Origin: Flavimaricola marinus
Lineage (GTDB): Bacteria > Pseudomonadota > Alphaproteobacteria > Rhodobacterales > Rhodobacteraceae
NCBI RefSeq assembly: GCF_900184895.1
Contig: NZ_FXZK01000003.1
Span: forward strand, 62,001 to 126,000
Direction: 5' to 3'
Length of the DNA stretch: 64,000 nt
Below the pieces are notes generated by a model. The model saw nothing but the letters and a program-made list of their open reading frames with translations. It was not told the DNA's origin and did not search any database. The position numbers were made by a program, and so were the translations under genes. Every line of letters starts with the position of its first letter. Within the stretch, counting starts at the first letter, position 1. Below, piece after piece: positions 54,977 through 62,964 of the stretch.

Positions 54977-56140
54977 ATGCCCGTCAAGAATCGCTTTGCC
55001 GAAATGCTGCCGGAGATCACCGCGTGGCGCCGCGATTTGCACGAGCACCCGGAGATCCTGTTCGAGACCCACCGCACGGCGGGCATCGTCGCGGACAAGC
55101 TCAGGGCCTTTGGCTGTGACGAGGTGGTCACCGGCATCGGCCGCACCGGCGTGGTGGGTGTGATCAAGGGCAAGACCGACACCAAGGGCAAGGTCATCGG
55201 CCTGCGTGCCGATATGGACGCCTTGCCGATCCTCGAGGCGACGGGCGCCCCCCATGCCTCCAAGACCCCCGGTGCGATGCATGCCTGCGGCCACGATGGC
55301 CATACGGCGATGCTTTTGGGCGCGGCGCAGTATCTGGCCGAAACCCGCAATTTCGACGGCACGGTCGTGGTGATCTTTCAACCCGCCGAAGAGGGCGGTG
55401 GCGGTGGCCGCGAGATGTGCGCCGATGGCATGATGGATCGCTGGAAGATCGACGAGGTCTATGGAATGCACAACTGGCCGGGCCGCCCGACCGGCAGCTT
55501 TGCGATCCGTCCGGGCGCGTTTTTCGCCGCCACCGACCAGTTTGACATCGTGATCGAGGGCAAGGGCGGTCATGCCGCCAAGCCCCATGAAACGGTCGAT
55601 TCCACGGTGGTCGCCAGCCATCTGGTGCTCGCCCTGCAGACCATCGCCAGCCGCAACGCCGATCCGGTGGAGCAGATCGTGGTTTCGGTCACCTCGTTCG
55701 AAACCTCGTCAAAGGCCTATAACGTGATCCCGCAGCGGGTGCATCTGAAGGGCACGATCCGCACCCTGAGCAAGGAGATGCGCGCCATGGCCGAGGCGCG
55801 GTTGCAGGCGATTGCCGCCAACACTGCCGCGACGTTCGGGGCGGTGGCGCAGGTCACCTATCACCACGGTTATCCGGTGATGGCCAACCATGACGAACAG
55901 ACCGATTTTGCCGCCGAAGTGGCCAAGAGCATTGCGGGCCAATGCGACGAGGCCCCCCTGATCATGGGCGGCGAGGACTTTGCCTATATGCTCGAAGAGC
56001 GGCCCGGCGCCTATATCCTTGTCGGCAACGGCGATACCGCTGCGGTCCATCATCCCGAGTACGATTTCAACGACGAGGCGATCCCTGCGGGCTGTTCCTG
56101 GTGGGCGGGCATCGTGGAGCAGCGTTTGCCGGCCGCCTGA
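54977..56140 (+). CDS. M20 family amidohydrolase (hippurate hydrolase/IAA-amino acid hydrolase type)
   Basis: A 387-residue metal-dependent amidohydrolase of the M20D group. Metal-binding residues are in MHACGHDGHTAML, FQPAEEGGGGGREM and YEL-like C-terminal GGEDFAYMLEERPGAY. The dimerisation insertion begins near IEGKGGHAAKPHE. The group cleaves N-acyl amino acids such as hippurate or N-acetyl compounds. AAGGGGA precedes the ATG at 54977. It lies 128 bases downstream of the FAD oxidoreductase on the same strand, so one transcript is possible but not required. Confidence 0.92.
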   Translation: MPVKNRFAEMLPEITAWRRDLHEHPEILFETHRTAGIVADKLRAFGCDEVVTGIGRTGVVGVIKGKTDTKGKVIGLRADMDALPILEATGAPHASKTPGAMHACGHDGHTAMLLGAAQYLAETRNFDGTVVVIFQPAEEGGGGGREMCADGMMDRWKIDEVYGMHNWPGRPTGSFAIRPGAFFAATDQFDIVIEGKGGHAAKPHETVDSTVVASHLVLALQTIASRNADPVEQIVVSVTSFETSSKAYNVIPQRVHLKGTIRTLSKEMRAMAEARLQAIAANTAATFGAVAQVTYHHGYPVMANHDEQTDFAAEVAKSIAGQCDEAPLIMGGEDFAYMLEERPGAYILVGNGDTAAVHHPEYDFNDEAIPAGCSWWAGIVEQRLPAA

Positions 56141-56195
56141 GCTTGTGACGCGGGAGGACGCCTCCGGCGGGGCCGTATTTGGGGCCAAAAGAAGC

Positions 56196-57233
56196 TTAGT
56201 TGTCGCCGAGAAGCTGTCGGTAAATGCGGATGAGGGCGGCGGCTTCGTCTTCGATGCGGAAACCCGATAGCGCCCGGGGGCGGCAGTTGGCGGCCCATGC
56301 GGCGAGCAGGTCGGGCTGGTCGAGGATCTGGGCGATGGCGGCTTGGAGCGCTGCCGGATCCTCGGGTGGGATCAGGTTGCCGGTTTTGCCGTCTTCGACG
56401 ATTTCCTCGAAGGCGCCGACCCGTGTGGCGATGCTTGGCACGCCGCAGGACATGGCTTCGAGCGGGGTCAGCCCGAAGCCTTCGTTGCGTTGCGGCGCGA
56501 TGTAGAGGTCGATCGCCTGAAACCACGGGGCGATGGTCCAGCCCTTGTCTTCGGGCAGGATCCTGATCCGGTCGGAGAGGTCTGCCGCGGCGATTTTCGC
56601 CTTGAGATCGTTGGTGAAGCTGACGAACTGCTCTGTCACGCCGCCCATGATGATCGCTTGCGCGTTCGGGTGATCGGGCAGGGTGGCGATCATGGCGTCG
56701 ACGAAGAGGTCGGTCCCTTTTTGCGGCCGTATCCGCCCGAAACAGCCGATTAGCAGGGCGTCGGGATCGAGGCCGAGGCTCTTTCTGTGGGCCGCTTTGT
56801 CGGGGTGGGGCGCGAAGGTGTCGGTGTCGATGCCGTGGTGGATGACCTGTGCGGGCAGATCGAGAAAGGCGGCGGAGCGCGCCGAGGTGGCCACCAGCGC
56901 GTCCATCTGCCGGATCAGCCATTTGGTATAGCCCGAATGTTGCCTCTGGGCGGCGGAGGTGAACAGCAGTTTGAGGTTCTTGCGCCCGATGTGTTTGAGC
57001 GCCAGACCGGCCAGCATTTCAAGGTTGCGCCGGGCGTGCCAGACCCGTGCGGGCTTGCGCGGCAGGGTGAGCGTGCTCAGGAGCGGAATTTGCGGGATTT
57101 CGGGCGGGAGCCTTGGCCCCGTGGTCACGATGTCGATCGATTTGGCCTGAAGCGGCACCAGCCGCAACACCGTGGAGGTGACCCCGGAATAGCGCCGTTT
57201 GAGATTGGGGGCGATGACGGCGGGGCTGGTCAT
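56196..57233 (-). CDS. glycosyltransferase family 4, probably lipopolysaccharide core
   Basis: A 345-residue GT-B glycosyltransferase. The family's retaining-enzyme signature is visible: [20 protein letters not shown], then the E-x7-E motif in [20 protein letters not shown]. Its start overlaps the waaA stop by four bases (ATGA), so both are made from one mRNA, and the location next to the Kdo transferase suggests it adds a sugar, possibly mannose, to the inner core (inference). The 55 bases between its end and the M20 gene hold a small GGAGG/CCTCC hairpin. Confidence 0.88.
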   Translation of the reverse strand: MTSPAVIAPNLKRRYSGVTSTVLRLVPLQAKSIDIVTTGPRLPPEIPQIPLLSTLTLPRKPARVWHARRNLEMLAGLALKHIGRKNLKLLFTSAAQRQHSGYTKWLIRQMDALVATSARSAAFLDLPAQVIHHGIDTDTFAPHPDKAAHRKSLGLDPDALLIGCFGRIRPQKGTDLFVDAMIATLPDHPNAQAIIMGGVTEQFVSFTNDLKAKIAAADLSDRIRILPEDKGWTIAPWFQAIDLYIAPQRNEGFGLTPLEAMSCGVPSIATRVGAFEEIVEDGKTGNLIPPEDPAALQAAIAQILDQPDLLAAWAANCRPRALSGFRIEDEAAALIRIYRQLLGDN

Positions 57234-58504
57234 GACGTGCCTTTCGCGGGCAGCAATGCGAGCAGGGCGCTGGCGGTTTCGGTCAGGCTATTGGCCTGTG
57301 CGCGGTAGGTTTTCAAGGCGTTTGCGCCCAACGTCTTGGCCTGATCGGGCGCGAGGAGCAGCGAGCCGATGTCGGTTTGCAGGCTGTCGGTGCGGCAGAG
57401 TTTGGCCGCACCCGCTGCGCTGAGCGTGGCCCAGTCGTCGCGGCAATTCTCGAGATTGGGGCCAGTGAGAAGTGCTGTGCCGAGAGCCGCGCCCTCCCAT
57501 GGATTATGCCCGCCGTTCGGTGTGAGGCTGCCGCCCATGAAGGTCACCGGGGCGAGCCGGAACCAGAGCCCCATTTCGCCCAGCGTATCGGCCAGAAACA
57601 CTTGCCGTTCAGGCAGTTCGCCGGCGCTTCGCCGGGTGAGGCTGAGCCCCGAGCTCTCGATCTGGGCGGCGAGTTTGTCGGCCCGTTCGGGGTGCCGGGG
57701 GGCGAGGATCAGGCAGAGATCGGGCTGCGCCTCGAGCAGCGCCCGGTGCGTCGCGAGCAGGAGTTCGTCCTCGCCCGGATGGGTCGAGGCGGCGAGCCAG
57801 AGCGGCCTTTTTTGCAACGCCGATTTCATCCGCCGTCGCAGCGCGGGCTGATCGGCCAGAGGCGGTGCGGCGGATTTGAGATTGCCAGCGGCCGTCACGT
57901 TGGGTGCGCCGAGATCGCGCAGCCCTTGGGCGGTGCTGTCGTTTTGCGCAGTGATCAGGCTGAACCGCGAAAACAGCTCTCGCGCGGTCTTGCCGAACCG
58001 TGCCCAGTTGCGCAGCGAGCCTTGCGACATCCGCGCGTTGATCAGGGCGAGAGGCGTGTCCCGCGCAGCGGTGCGCTGGATCAACTGCGGCCAAAGCTCG
58101 CTTTCCACCAGCACCAGAAGGTCTGGACTCCAGTGGAACAGGAAGCGCGTCAGGATGGATTTGCTGTCGAGCGGAGCGAATTGGTGGAAGGCCTTGTCGG
58201 GCAGCCGTTCGGCGAGGATCTTGGCTGAGGCGGCGGTGCCTGTGGTGATCAGCACGTACAGATCGGGGCGCTCGGCGAGCAGCTTGTCGATCAGGGGCAG
58301 TGCGCTGAGGCTTTCGCCCACGGAGGCCGCATGCACCCATGCCAGAGGCCCGGCGGGCCGGGCCTTGGTGGCCTGCCCGAAGCGTTCGGCGGCGCGTTTG
58401 GCGCTGATCCCCTGGCTGGTCAGCTTGTCGGAAATGCGCTTGGACAGAAGCGGTGCGGAGAGGTTGGCGAGCCCCGAATAGAGCCGCAGGGGAAGGGTCG
58501 TCAT
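57230..58504 (-). CDS. waaA: 3-deoxy-D-manno-octulosonic acid transferase
   Basis: WaaA (KdtA) adds Kdo to lipid IVA at the cytoplasmic face of the inner membrane. The 424-residue protein has a short N-terminal membrane-associating segment, [16 protein letters not shown] near residue 56-71, [12 protein letters not shown], and in the C-terminal half [11 protein letters not shown] and [17 protein letters not shown], all strongly conserved. Its start lies one base after the moaA stop, and its end overlaps the following glycosyltransferase, so moaA-waaA-glycosyltransferase form an operon. Upstream lipid A genes are not all present, although lpxC is at the other end of the window. Confidence 0.96.
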   Translation of the reverse strand: MTTLPLRLYSGLANLSAPLLSKRISDKLTSQGISAKRAAERFGQATKARPAGPLAWVHAASVGESLSALPLIDKLLAERPDLYVLITTGTAASAKILAERLPDKAFHQFAPLDSKSILTRFLFHWSPDLLVLVESELWPQLIQRTAARDTPLALINARMSQGSLRNWARFGKTARELFSRFSLITAQNDSTAQGLRDLGAPNVTAAGNLKSAAPPLADQPALRRRMKSALQKRPLWLAASTHPGEDELLLATHRALLEAQPDLCLILAPRHPERADKLAAQIESSGLSLTRRSAGELPERQVFLADTLGEMGLWFRLAPVTFMGGSLTPNGGHNPWEGAALGTALLTGPNLENCRDDWATLSAAGAAKLCRTDSLQTDIGSLLLAPDQAKTLGANALKTYRAQANSLTETASALLALLPAKGTS

Positions 58505-58505
58505 C

Positions 58506-59516
58506 TCAACCGCCGGTGTGGCTCATGTGGCGGGTCATCTGGCCTGCAACCTCTTGGCGCGTATAGTCAAAATCGTGGCCTTTGGGTTTCAGCGCGATGG
58601 CCGCCCGGATCGCATCCTCGAGCGGGGCGTCGGCCTCGGAGGCGCGCAAGGGCGCGCGCAGGTCCGAGTGCCCTTCCTGCCCCAGACAGGTGTAGATTTC
58701 ACCGGTGCAGGTGATCCTGACCCGGTTGCAGCTTTCGCAGAAATTGTGGCTGAGCGGGGTGATGAAACCGACCTTCTGGCCATTCTCAAACTGCACGTAG
58801 CGGGCCGGACCGCCGGTGCTGAGTGGCAGATCGGTGAGCCTGTGCCGCGATTCAAGTTCGGCCCGTAAGTCCTTGAGGGACCAGTATTGTCCGATCCGAT
58901 TCTCGTTGCCGATGTCGCCCATGGGCATGACTTCGATGAAGGTCAGGTCCATGTCGCGGCTGGCGCACCAGTCGGTCAGCGTGTGCAGCTCGTCCTCGTT
59001 GAAGCCTTTCAGCGCCACGGTGTTTATTTTCACCCGCAGGCCAGCGGCTTGGGCGGCGTCGATGCCGCGCAGAACTTGGCTTAACCGACCCCAGCGGGTG
59101 ATTTCGGCGAACTTAGTATCGTCCAAAGTGTCCAAGGACACGTTAATCCGCCGCACACCGGCGTCGGCCAGATTTTTTGCAAATTTTTCGAGCTGGCTGC
59201 CGTTGGTCGTGAGCGTCAGCTCCTTGAGGGCGCCGGTGGCGAGGTGCCGCGACATGCCGTCAAAGAACGTCATGATGCCGCGCCGCACCAGCGGCTCGCC
59301 GCCGGTGATCCGGAGCTTCTCGACCCCGAGCCGCACGAAGGCCGAGCAGAGACGGTCGAGTTCTTCGAGGGTGAGCAGATCTTTCTTGGGCAGAAAGGTC
59401 ATGTTTTCGGACATGCAGTAGACGCAGCGAAAATCGCACCGGTCCGTCACCGAAACCCGCAGATAGCGGATCGCGCGGGCAAAGGGGTCGATCAGGGGGG
59501 CGGCGCTCTTGTCCAT
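58506..59516 (-). CDS. moaA: GTP 3',8-cyclase MoaA
   Basis: MoaA is the radical-SAM enzyme that turns GTP into 3',8-cyclo-GTP, the first step to molybdopterin. The 336-residue protein has the N-terminal iron-sulfur motif in [13 protein letters not shown] (Cys27/31/34), the C-terminal cluster motif [13 protein letters not shown] with a third Cys in IYTCLGQEG, and the essential C-terminal Gly-Gly. No other molybdenum-cofactor genes lie next to it. It is first in an operon with waaA, a pairing without obvious shared purpose. It is divergent from the lipoprotein gene, 90 bases away. Confidence 0.97.
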   Translation of the reverse strand: MDKSAAPLIDPFARAIRYLRVSVTDRCDFRCVYCMSENMTFLPKKDLLTLEELDRLCSAFVRLGVEKLRITGGEPLVRRGIMTFFDGMSRHLATGALKELTLTTNGSQLEKFAKNLADAGVRRINVSLDTLDDTKFAEITRWGRLSQVLRGIDAAQAAGLRVKINTVALKGFNEDELHTLTDWCASRDMDLTFIEVMPMGDIGNENRIGQYWSLKDLRAELESRHRLTDLPLSTGGPARYVQFENGQKVGFITPLSHNFCESCNRVRITCTGEIYTCLGQEGHSDLRAPLRASEADAPLEDAIRAAIALKPKGHDFDYTRQEVAGQMTRHMSHTGG

Positions 59517-59606
59517 GCCCGCAACCTATGTCTGGGCGGGACCCTGCGCAAGGTGGGGCTTGCGGATGGTTGCCAGCGGGCGCGGGCCGCGCGTATCTTG
59601 CCGGCT

Positions 59607-60116
59607 ATGAAACATACGATTCCCTTGGCCGGACTGGCCCTTGCGTTCACGTTGAGCGGTTGCACCGAAGCTCAGTTTACCGAGTTCTTTTCCCCCGGTT
59701 CCGGGACGGAGGGCGCCGTGCCGGCCTCGGTCGACGTGCCGCCCGAGACGCTGGACCCGACGCCGCCGCCACCGCCGCCGCCAACGGCCAACACGGCAGA
59801 CGAATTCGACACCACCACCGCCGAGGATCGCGCCGCCGCGCTGGCGGTGCCGGAGCCTGCCGGAGAGCAATCGCTCGGCACCACATTGGCGACCTTGGGC
59901 GACCCTGCCGATCCGGGAATCTGGATGGAGACGCCTTTGGTCACAGAGCTCGTCATGGGCCGCGTCGAGGTGACTGCTACGGGCAAGACGGTGGTTCTGG
60001 AGCTGCGTCCCTCGGGCGGCGAAGTCGGCTCTGGCAGCGAAATATCCCTGCCTGCCATGCGCTTGCTGGAGATCCCGCTGACCGCCATTCAGGAATTGGC
60101 GGTGTTCGCCGGCTGA
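59607..60116 (+). CDS. lipoprotein of unknown function
   Basis: A 169-residue lipoprotein with a signal peptide (PLAGLALAFTLSGC) and a lipobox whose Cys19 follows LSG. A proline-rich linker (PTPPPPPPPTA) at about 50-60 precedes a C-terminal beta-rich domain (about 85-169, ESLG-like GTTLATLGDPADPGIWMET, then MGRVEVTATGKTVVLELRP). I do not recognise its family. Proline-rich lipoproteins often reach across the periplasm. The start codon has no strong ribosome binding site. It is followed by a copy of the 11-bp-unit repeat. Confidence 0.75.
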   Translation: MKHTIPLAGLALAFTLSGCTEAQFTEFFSPGSGTEGAVPASVDVPPETLDPTPPPPPPPTANTADEFDTTTAEDRAAALAVPEPAGEQSLGTTLATLGDPADPGIWMETPLVTELVMGRVEVTATGKTVVLELRPSGGEVGSGSEISLPAMRLLEIPLTAIQELAVFAG

Positions 60117-60152
60117 GCCGTTAACCTGTCAGACCGCCGCGAAAACGCCTTG

Positions 60153-60194
60153 CGGTATGCCGTCGGTATCACGTCGGTATGGCGTAGGTGCCGG
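60153..60194 (+). repeat. extragenic 11-bp-unit repeat, copy B
   Basis: Units CGGTATGCCGT, CGGTATCACGT, CGGTATGGCGT and AGGTGCCGG lie 36 bases past the lipoprotein stop, with GTTAAC upstream (60120-60125) and GGATTTCGCCCCTT after. The arrangement and spacing match the copy after malate synthase. Confidence 0.65.
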
Positions 60195-60253
60195 ATTTCG
60201 CCCCTTGTGGACGGCCTGATCGTGGCCACAAGGGGCGCCGCCTTGGCGTGATC

Positions 60254-61024
60254 TTAACTTTCGTCTGGGCTGCTCTGATCCGACGCATTCTCATCCGGCG
60301 CGTTTTCGTCTGCGGCGCTGTCCTCGACAGGGGCGGCGGGCGCGTCGGGCAGGTGGCGCGAGGCTTCTTTGACGGCGAAGGGCTTCATCTTGTCGCCATG
60401 CGCGGCGAGAAAGGCCCGCGTCCGATCGGGGTCGTGCTTGGACAGATCGCGCAGCCACCAAGCGATGGCCTTCTGGATGAACCACTCCCGGTCGGGCACG
60501 TAGCTGGCAGCCCAGCCGAGCACCCGTTCGCGAATTTCGAGGTCTTGCGCGGAGGGATTGTTCTGTTTCGTCCACGGCAACGTGATGACGAGGGCGGCGC
60601 GGCGGGTCCAGAGCTCGTCGGAGGTGGTCCAGGCTTCGACGGCGTCGATCCGGCTGGGATCGGCCTTGAGCCGCTTTTGCCCTGCGATGCAGGCGTGATC
60701 GGCCAGCGCCCAGCCGTCGAAATCCGGCACCCATGATTGGATCAACTGCCACGCGCCTTCGTCATCGGGCCGGATCCGCGCCTGTTCGAGCAGTTTGGCG
60801 GCCAGCATCCGGGCGTCATGCACGTCGCTTTCCCAAAGCCCCTTGGCCAGTGCGAGCCGGTCGTCCAGCGACAGGCTGTTGCGCAGATCGCGCGCCAGAT
60901 CGCTGAGCACGGGGGCGCGGACGCCGAGGTAGCGCCGCGGCAGCTTGTGATAGGCCAGCATCCCTGCGGCGTCGCCTTCGTTGCCGATGGATTCCAGATG
61001 CGCGAGCGTCTCGGTCGGTGTCAT
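60254..61024 (-). CDS. DNA alkylation repair (AlkD-like HEAT-repeat) protein
   Basis: A 256-residue protein of the AlkD family, HEAT-like-repeat DNA glycosylases that remove alkylated bases. Conserved segments are YLGVRAPVLSDLARDLR, then WESDVHDARMLAAKLL, WVPDFDGWALADHAC and DELWTRRAALVITLPW, with the Trp/Asp and Arg residues of the active-site region. A low-complexity acidic tail (about 233-256) is added. The start ATG at 61024 overlaps the stop of the small upstream ORF (ATGA), so the genes are coupled. A frame extending to 61306 overlaps glmS and is rejected. The position behind glmS is unrelated in function. Confidence 0.88.
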   Translation of the reverse strand: MTPTETLAHLESIGNEGDAAGMLAYHKLPRRYLGVRAPVLSDLARDLRNSLSLDDRLALAKGLWESDVHDARMLAAKLLEQARIRPDDEGAWQLIQSWVPDFDGWALADHACIAGQKRLKADPSRIDAVEAWTTSDELWTRRAALVITLPWTKQNNPSAQDLEIRERVLGWAASYVPDREWFIQKAIAWWLRDLSKHDPDRTRAFLAAHGDKMKPFAVKEASRHLPDAPAAPVEDSAADENAPDENASDQSSPDES

Positions 61025-61152
61025 GTGATGATCCCTGTGGCAGAGCCAGTGGTTTGCGTGGAGCGCCGTGCCGTGTTCGGCCCCATGAAGCCGACCTGTC
61101 GCGCGGGGGCGAAGCTGGTCGGTTCGAGGGGGGCGGGGGACTGTCCGGCCAT
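61021..61152 (-). CDS. 43-residue ORF between glmS and the alkD-like gene
   Basis: An ORF that starts with ATG directly after the glmS stop (TAGATG) and ends in ATGA overlapping the alkD-like start. The product reads MAGQSPAPLEPTSFAPARQV, continuing with FMGPNTARRSTQTTGSA and ending GIIT; it has no hydrophobic segment and no known motif. Codons ending in G or C are about four in five, like the neighbours. No ribosome binding site other than the end of glmS is available, so it could be translated by reinitiation. It may be a small protein or a device for coupling. Confidence 0.5.
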   Translation of the reverse strand: MAGQSPAPLEPTSFAPARQVGFMGPNTARRSTQTTGSATGIIT

Positions 61153-62964
61153 CTATTCGACCGTCACCGACTTGGCGAGGTTGCGCGGCTGGTCCACGTC
61201 GGTCCCTTTGGCAAGTGCGGTGTGGTAGGCCAGCAGCTGCGCCGGGATGGCGTAGAGGATCGGCGCGAAGAGCGGGGCGACCTCGGGCATGTGCAGGGTG
61301 CGCCATGCGCCGTCGCCCGCCTCAGCGATTCCCCGGGCATCGGTGATCAGGAGCACCTTGCCGCCGCGGGCCATGACTTCTTGCATGTTGCTGACCGACT
61401 TGTCGAAAAGCTCGTCATGGGGGGCCATGACGATCACCGGGACGGTCTTGTCCACGAGGGCGATGGGGCCGTGCTTGAGCTCGCCCGATGCATAAGCTTC
61501 GGCGTGTATGTAGCTGATCTCTTTGAGTTTCAGCGCCCCTTCGAGCGCCAGAGGGAACATCCGGCCGCGTCCGAGGAACAGGATGTCGCGCGCCTCGGCC
61601 AGCTTGGCCGCGATCCGCTTGCTGTCTTCTTCGATGGCGAGCGCCTGATTGACGAGGCCGGGCATGCCGCGCAGGTCGGTCAGGTGGCTGGCCAGTTCGG
61701 CGTCGCTGATCTTGCCGCGCTGGTGGGCGGCGGTGAGCGCCAGAAGCGCCAGCGTGACCAGTTGGCAGGTGAACGCCTTGGTCGAGGCGACCCCGATTTC
61801 GGCCCCGGCGATGATCGGCAGGGCGACGTCGCTTTCCCGCGCGATCGAGCTTTCGGGGACGTTGATGACGCTGACGATCTTGTCGGCCTTGCCCGTGCAG
61901 TAGCGCAGGGCGGCCAGCGTGTCCGCCGTTTCGCCCGACTGGCTAACGAAGAGCGCCACGGTTCCTGCGGGGATCGGCGGCTCGCGGTAGCGGAATTCGG
62001 AGGCCACGTCGATGTCGACGGGCAGGCCGGCGAGTTGCTCGAACCAGTATTTGGCGACCAGCGTGGCGTAGCTCGCCGTGCCGCAGGCGACCATCGACAG
62101 CCGCGCGACCTGGTTGAAATCAATCCCGAGATCGGTGATTTGCCCGTCTTTGATGTAGTGGTTCAGGGTATCGGCCAGCACCGATGGCTGTTCGGCGATT
62201 TCCTTGGCCATGAAGTGCTTGAACCCGGCCTTGTCGACGCGGGTGGCGTCGATCTGGATCGTCCGCATGTCGCGCTGGACCACGGCACCGGAGGCATCGC
62301 GGATCTCGACGCCTGCGCGGGTGACGACGGCGCGGTCGCCTTCCTCGAGATAGGTGATCCGGTCGGTCATCGGCGCCAGCGCGATGGCGTCGGAGCCCAC
62401 GAACATCTCTCCGTCGCCATGCCCGATGGCCAGAGGCGAGCCTTTGCGGGCGGCGATCAGCAGGTCTTCTTCGCCGTCGAAGAGGAACACCAGCGCAAAG
62501 GCCCCTTCGAGCCGGGCGAGGGTCTTTTCGGCGGCGTCGCGGGGGGCAAGCCCCTGATCGAGATAGTGTTTGGCCAGAAGCGAGACGACTTCGGTGTCGG
62601 TATCGGTTTCGTGGCTGATGCCGTGACGGGCCAGATCCTCGCGCAGGCTGCGGAAATTCTCGATGATCCCGTTGTGAACGACCGCGACGGGGCCGGACTG
62701 GTGCGGGTGGGCGTTCTTGACGCTGGGCTCGCCGTGGGTGGCCCAACGGGTGTGGCCGATGCCGGACTTGCCGGGCAGGGGGTCATGCACCAGCAGGTCG
62801 GACAGGTTCACCAGCTTGCCCAAGGCCCGCCGCCGGCCGAGCGCGCCGTCGTTGACGGTGGCGATCCCGGCGCTGTCATAGCCGCGGTATTCGAGCCGTT
62901 TCAGCGCCTCGACGAGGATGGGCGCGGCTTCGTGACTGCCGAGGACACCGACGATTCCGCACAT
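61153..62964 (-). CDS. glmS: glutamine-fructose-6-phosphate transaminase (isomerizing)
   Basis: GlmS makes glucosamine-6-phosphate, the entry to peptidoglycan and lipopolysaccharide amino-sugars. The 603-residue protein begins MCGIVG with the N-terminal nucleophile Cys2, has the glutaminase motifs GIGHTRWATHGEPS and VVHNGIIENF, and two SIS sugar-isomerase domains (FVSQSGETADTLAAL; LGRGRMFPLALEGALKLKE), ending in NLAKSVTVE. The start lies in TAATG with one base shared with the glmU stop, so glmU-glmS are coupled. There is no glmS ribozyme upstream, as expected for this group. Confidence 0.98.
   Translation of the reverse strand: MCGIVGVLGSHEAAPILVEALKRLEYRGYDSAGIATVNDGALGRRRALGKLVNLSDLLVHDPLPGKSGIGHTRWATHGEPSVKNAHPHQSGPVAVVHNGIIENFRSLREDLARHGISHETDTDTEVVSLLAKHYLDQGLAPRDAAEKTLARLEGAFALVFLFDGEEDLLIAARKGSPLAIGHGDGEMFVGSDAIALAPMTDRITYLEEGDRAVVTRAGVEIRDASGAVVQRDMRTIQIDATRVDKAGFKHFMAKEIAEQPSVLADTLNHYIKDGQITDLGIDFNQVARLSMVACGTASYATLVAKYWFEQLAGLPVDIDVASEFRYREPPIPAGTVALFVSQSGETADTLAALRYCTGKADKIVSVINVPESSIARESDVALPIIAGAEIGVASTKAFTCQLVTLALLALTAAHQRGKISDAELASHLTDLRGMPGLVNQALAIEEDSKRIAAKLAEARDILFLGRGRMFPLALEGALKLKEISYIHAEAYASGELKHGPIALVDKTVPVIVMAPHDELFDKSVSNMQEVMARGGKVLLITDARGIAEAGDGAWRTLHMPEVAPLFAPILYAIPAQLLAYHTALAKGTDVDQPRNLAKSVTVE

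Noticed and set aside
60254-61306. A longer alkD-like frame beginning inside glmS
   Set aside because: The extra 94 residues are a shadow of glmS; the ATG at 61024 fits the family and the ATGA junction.
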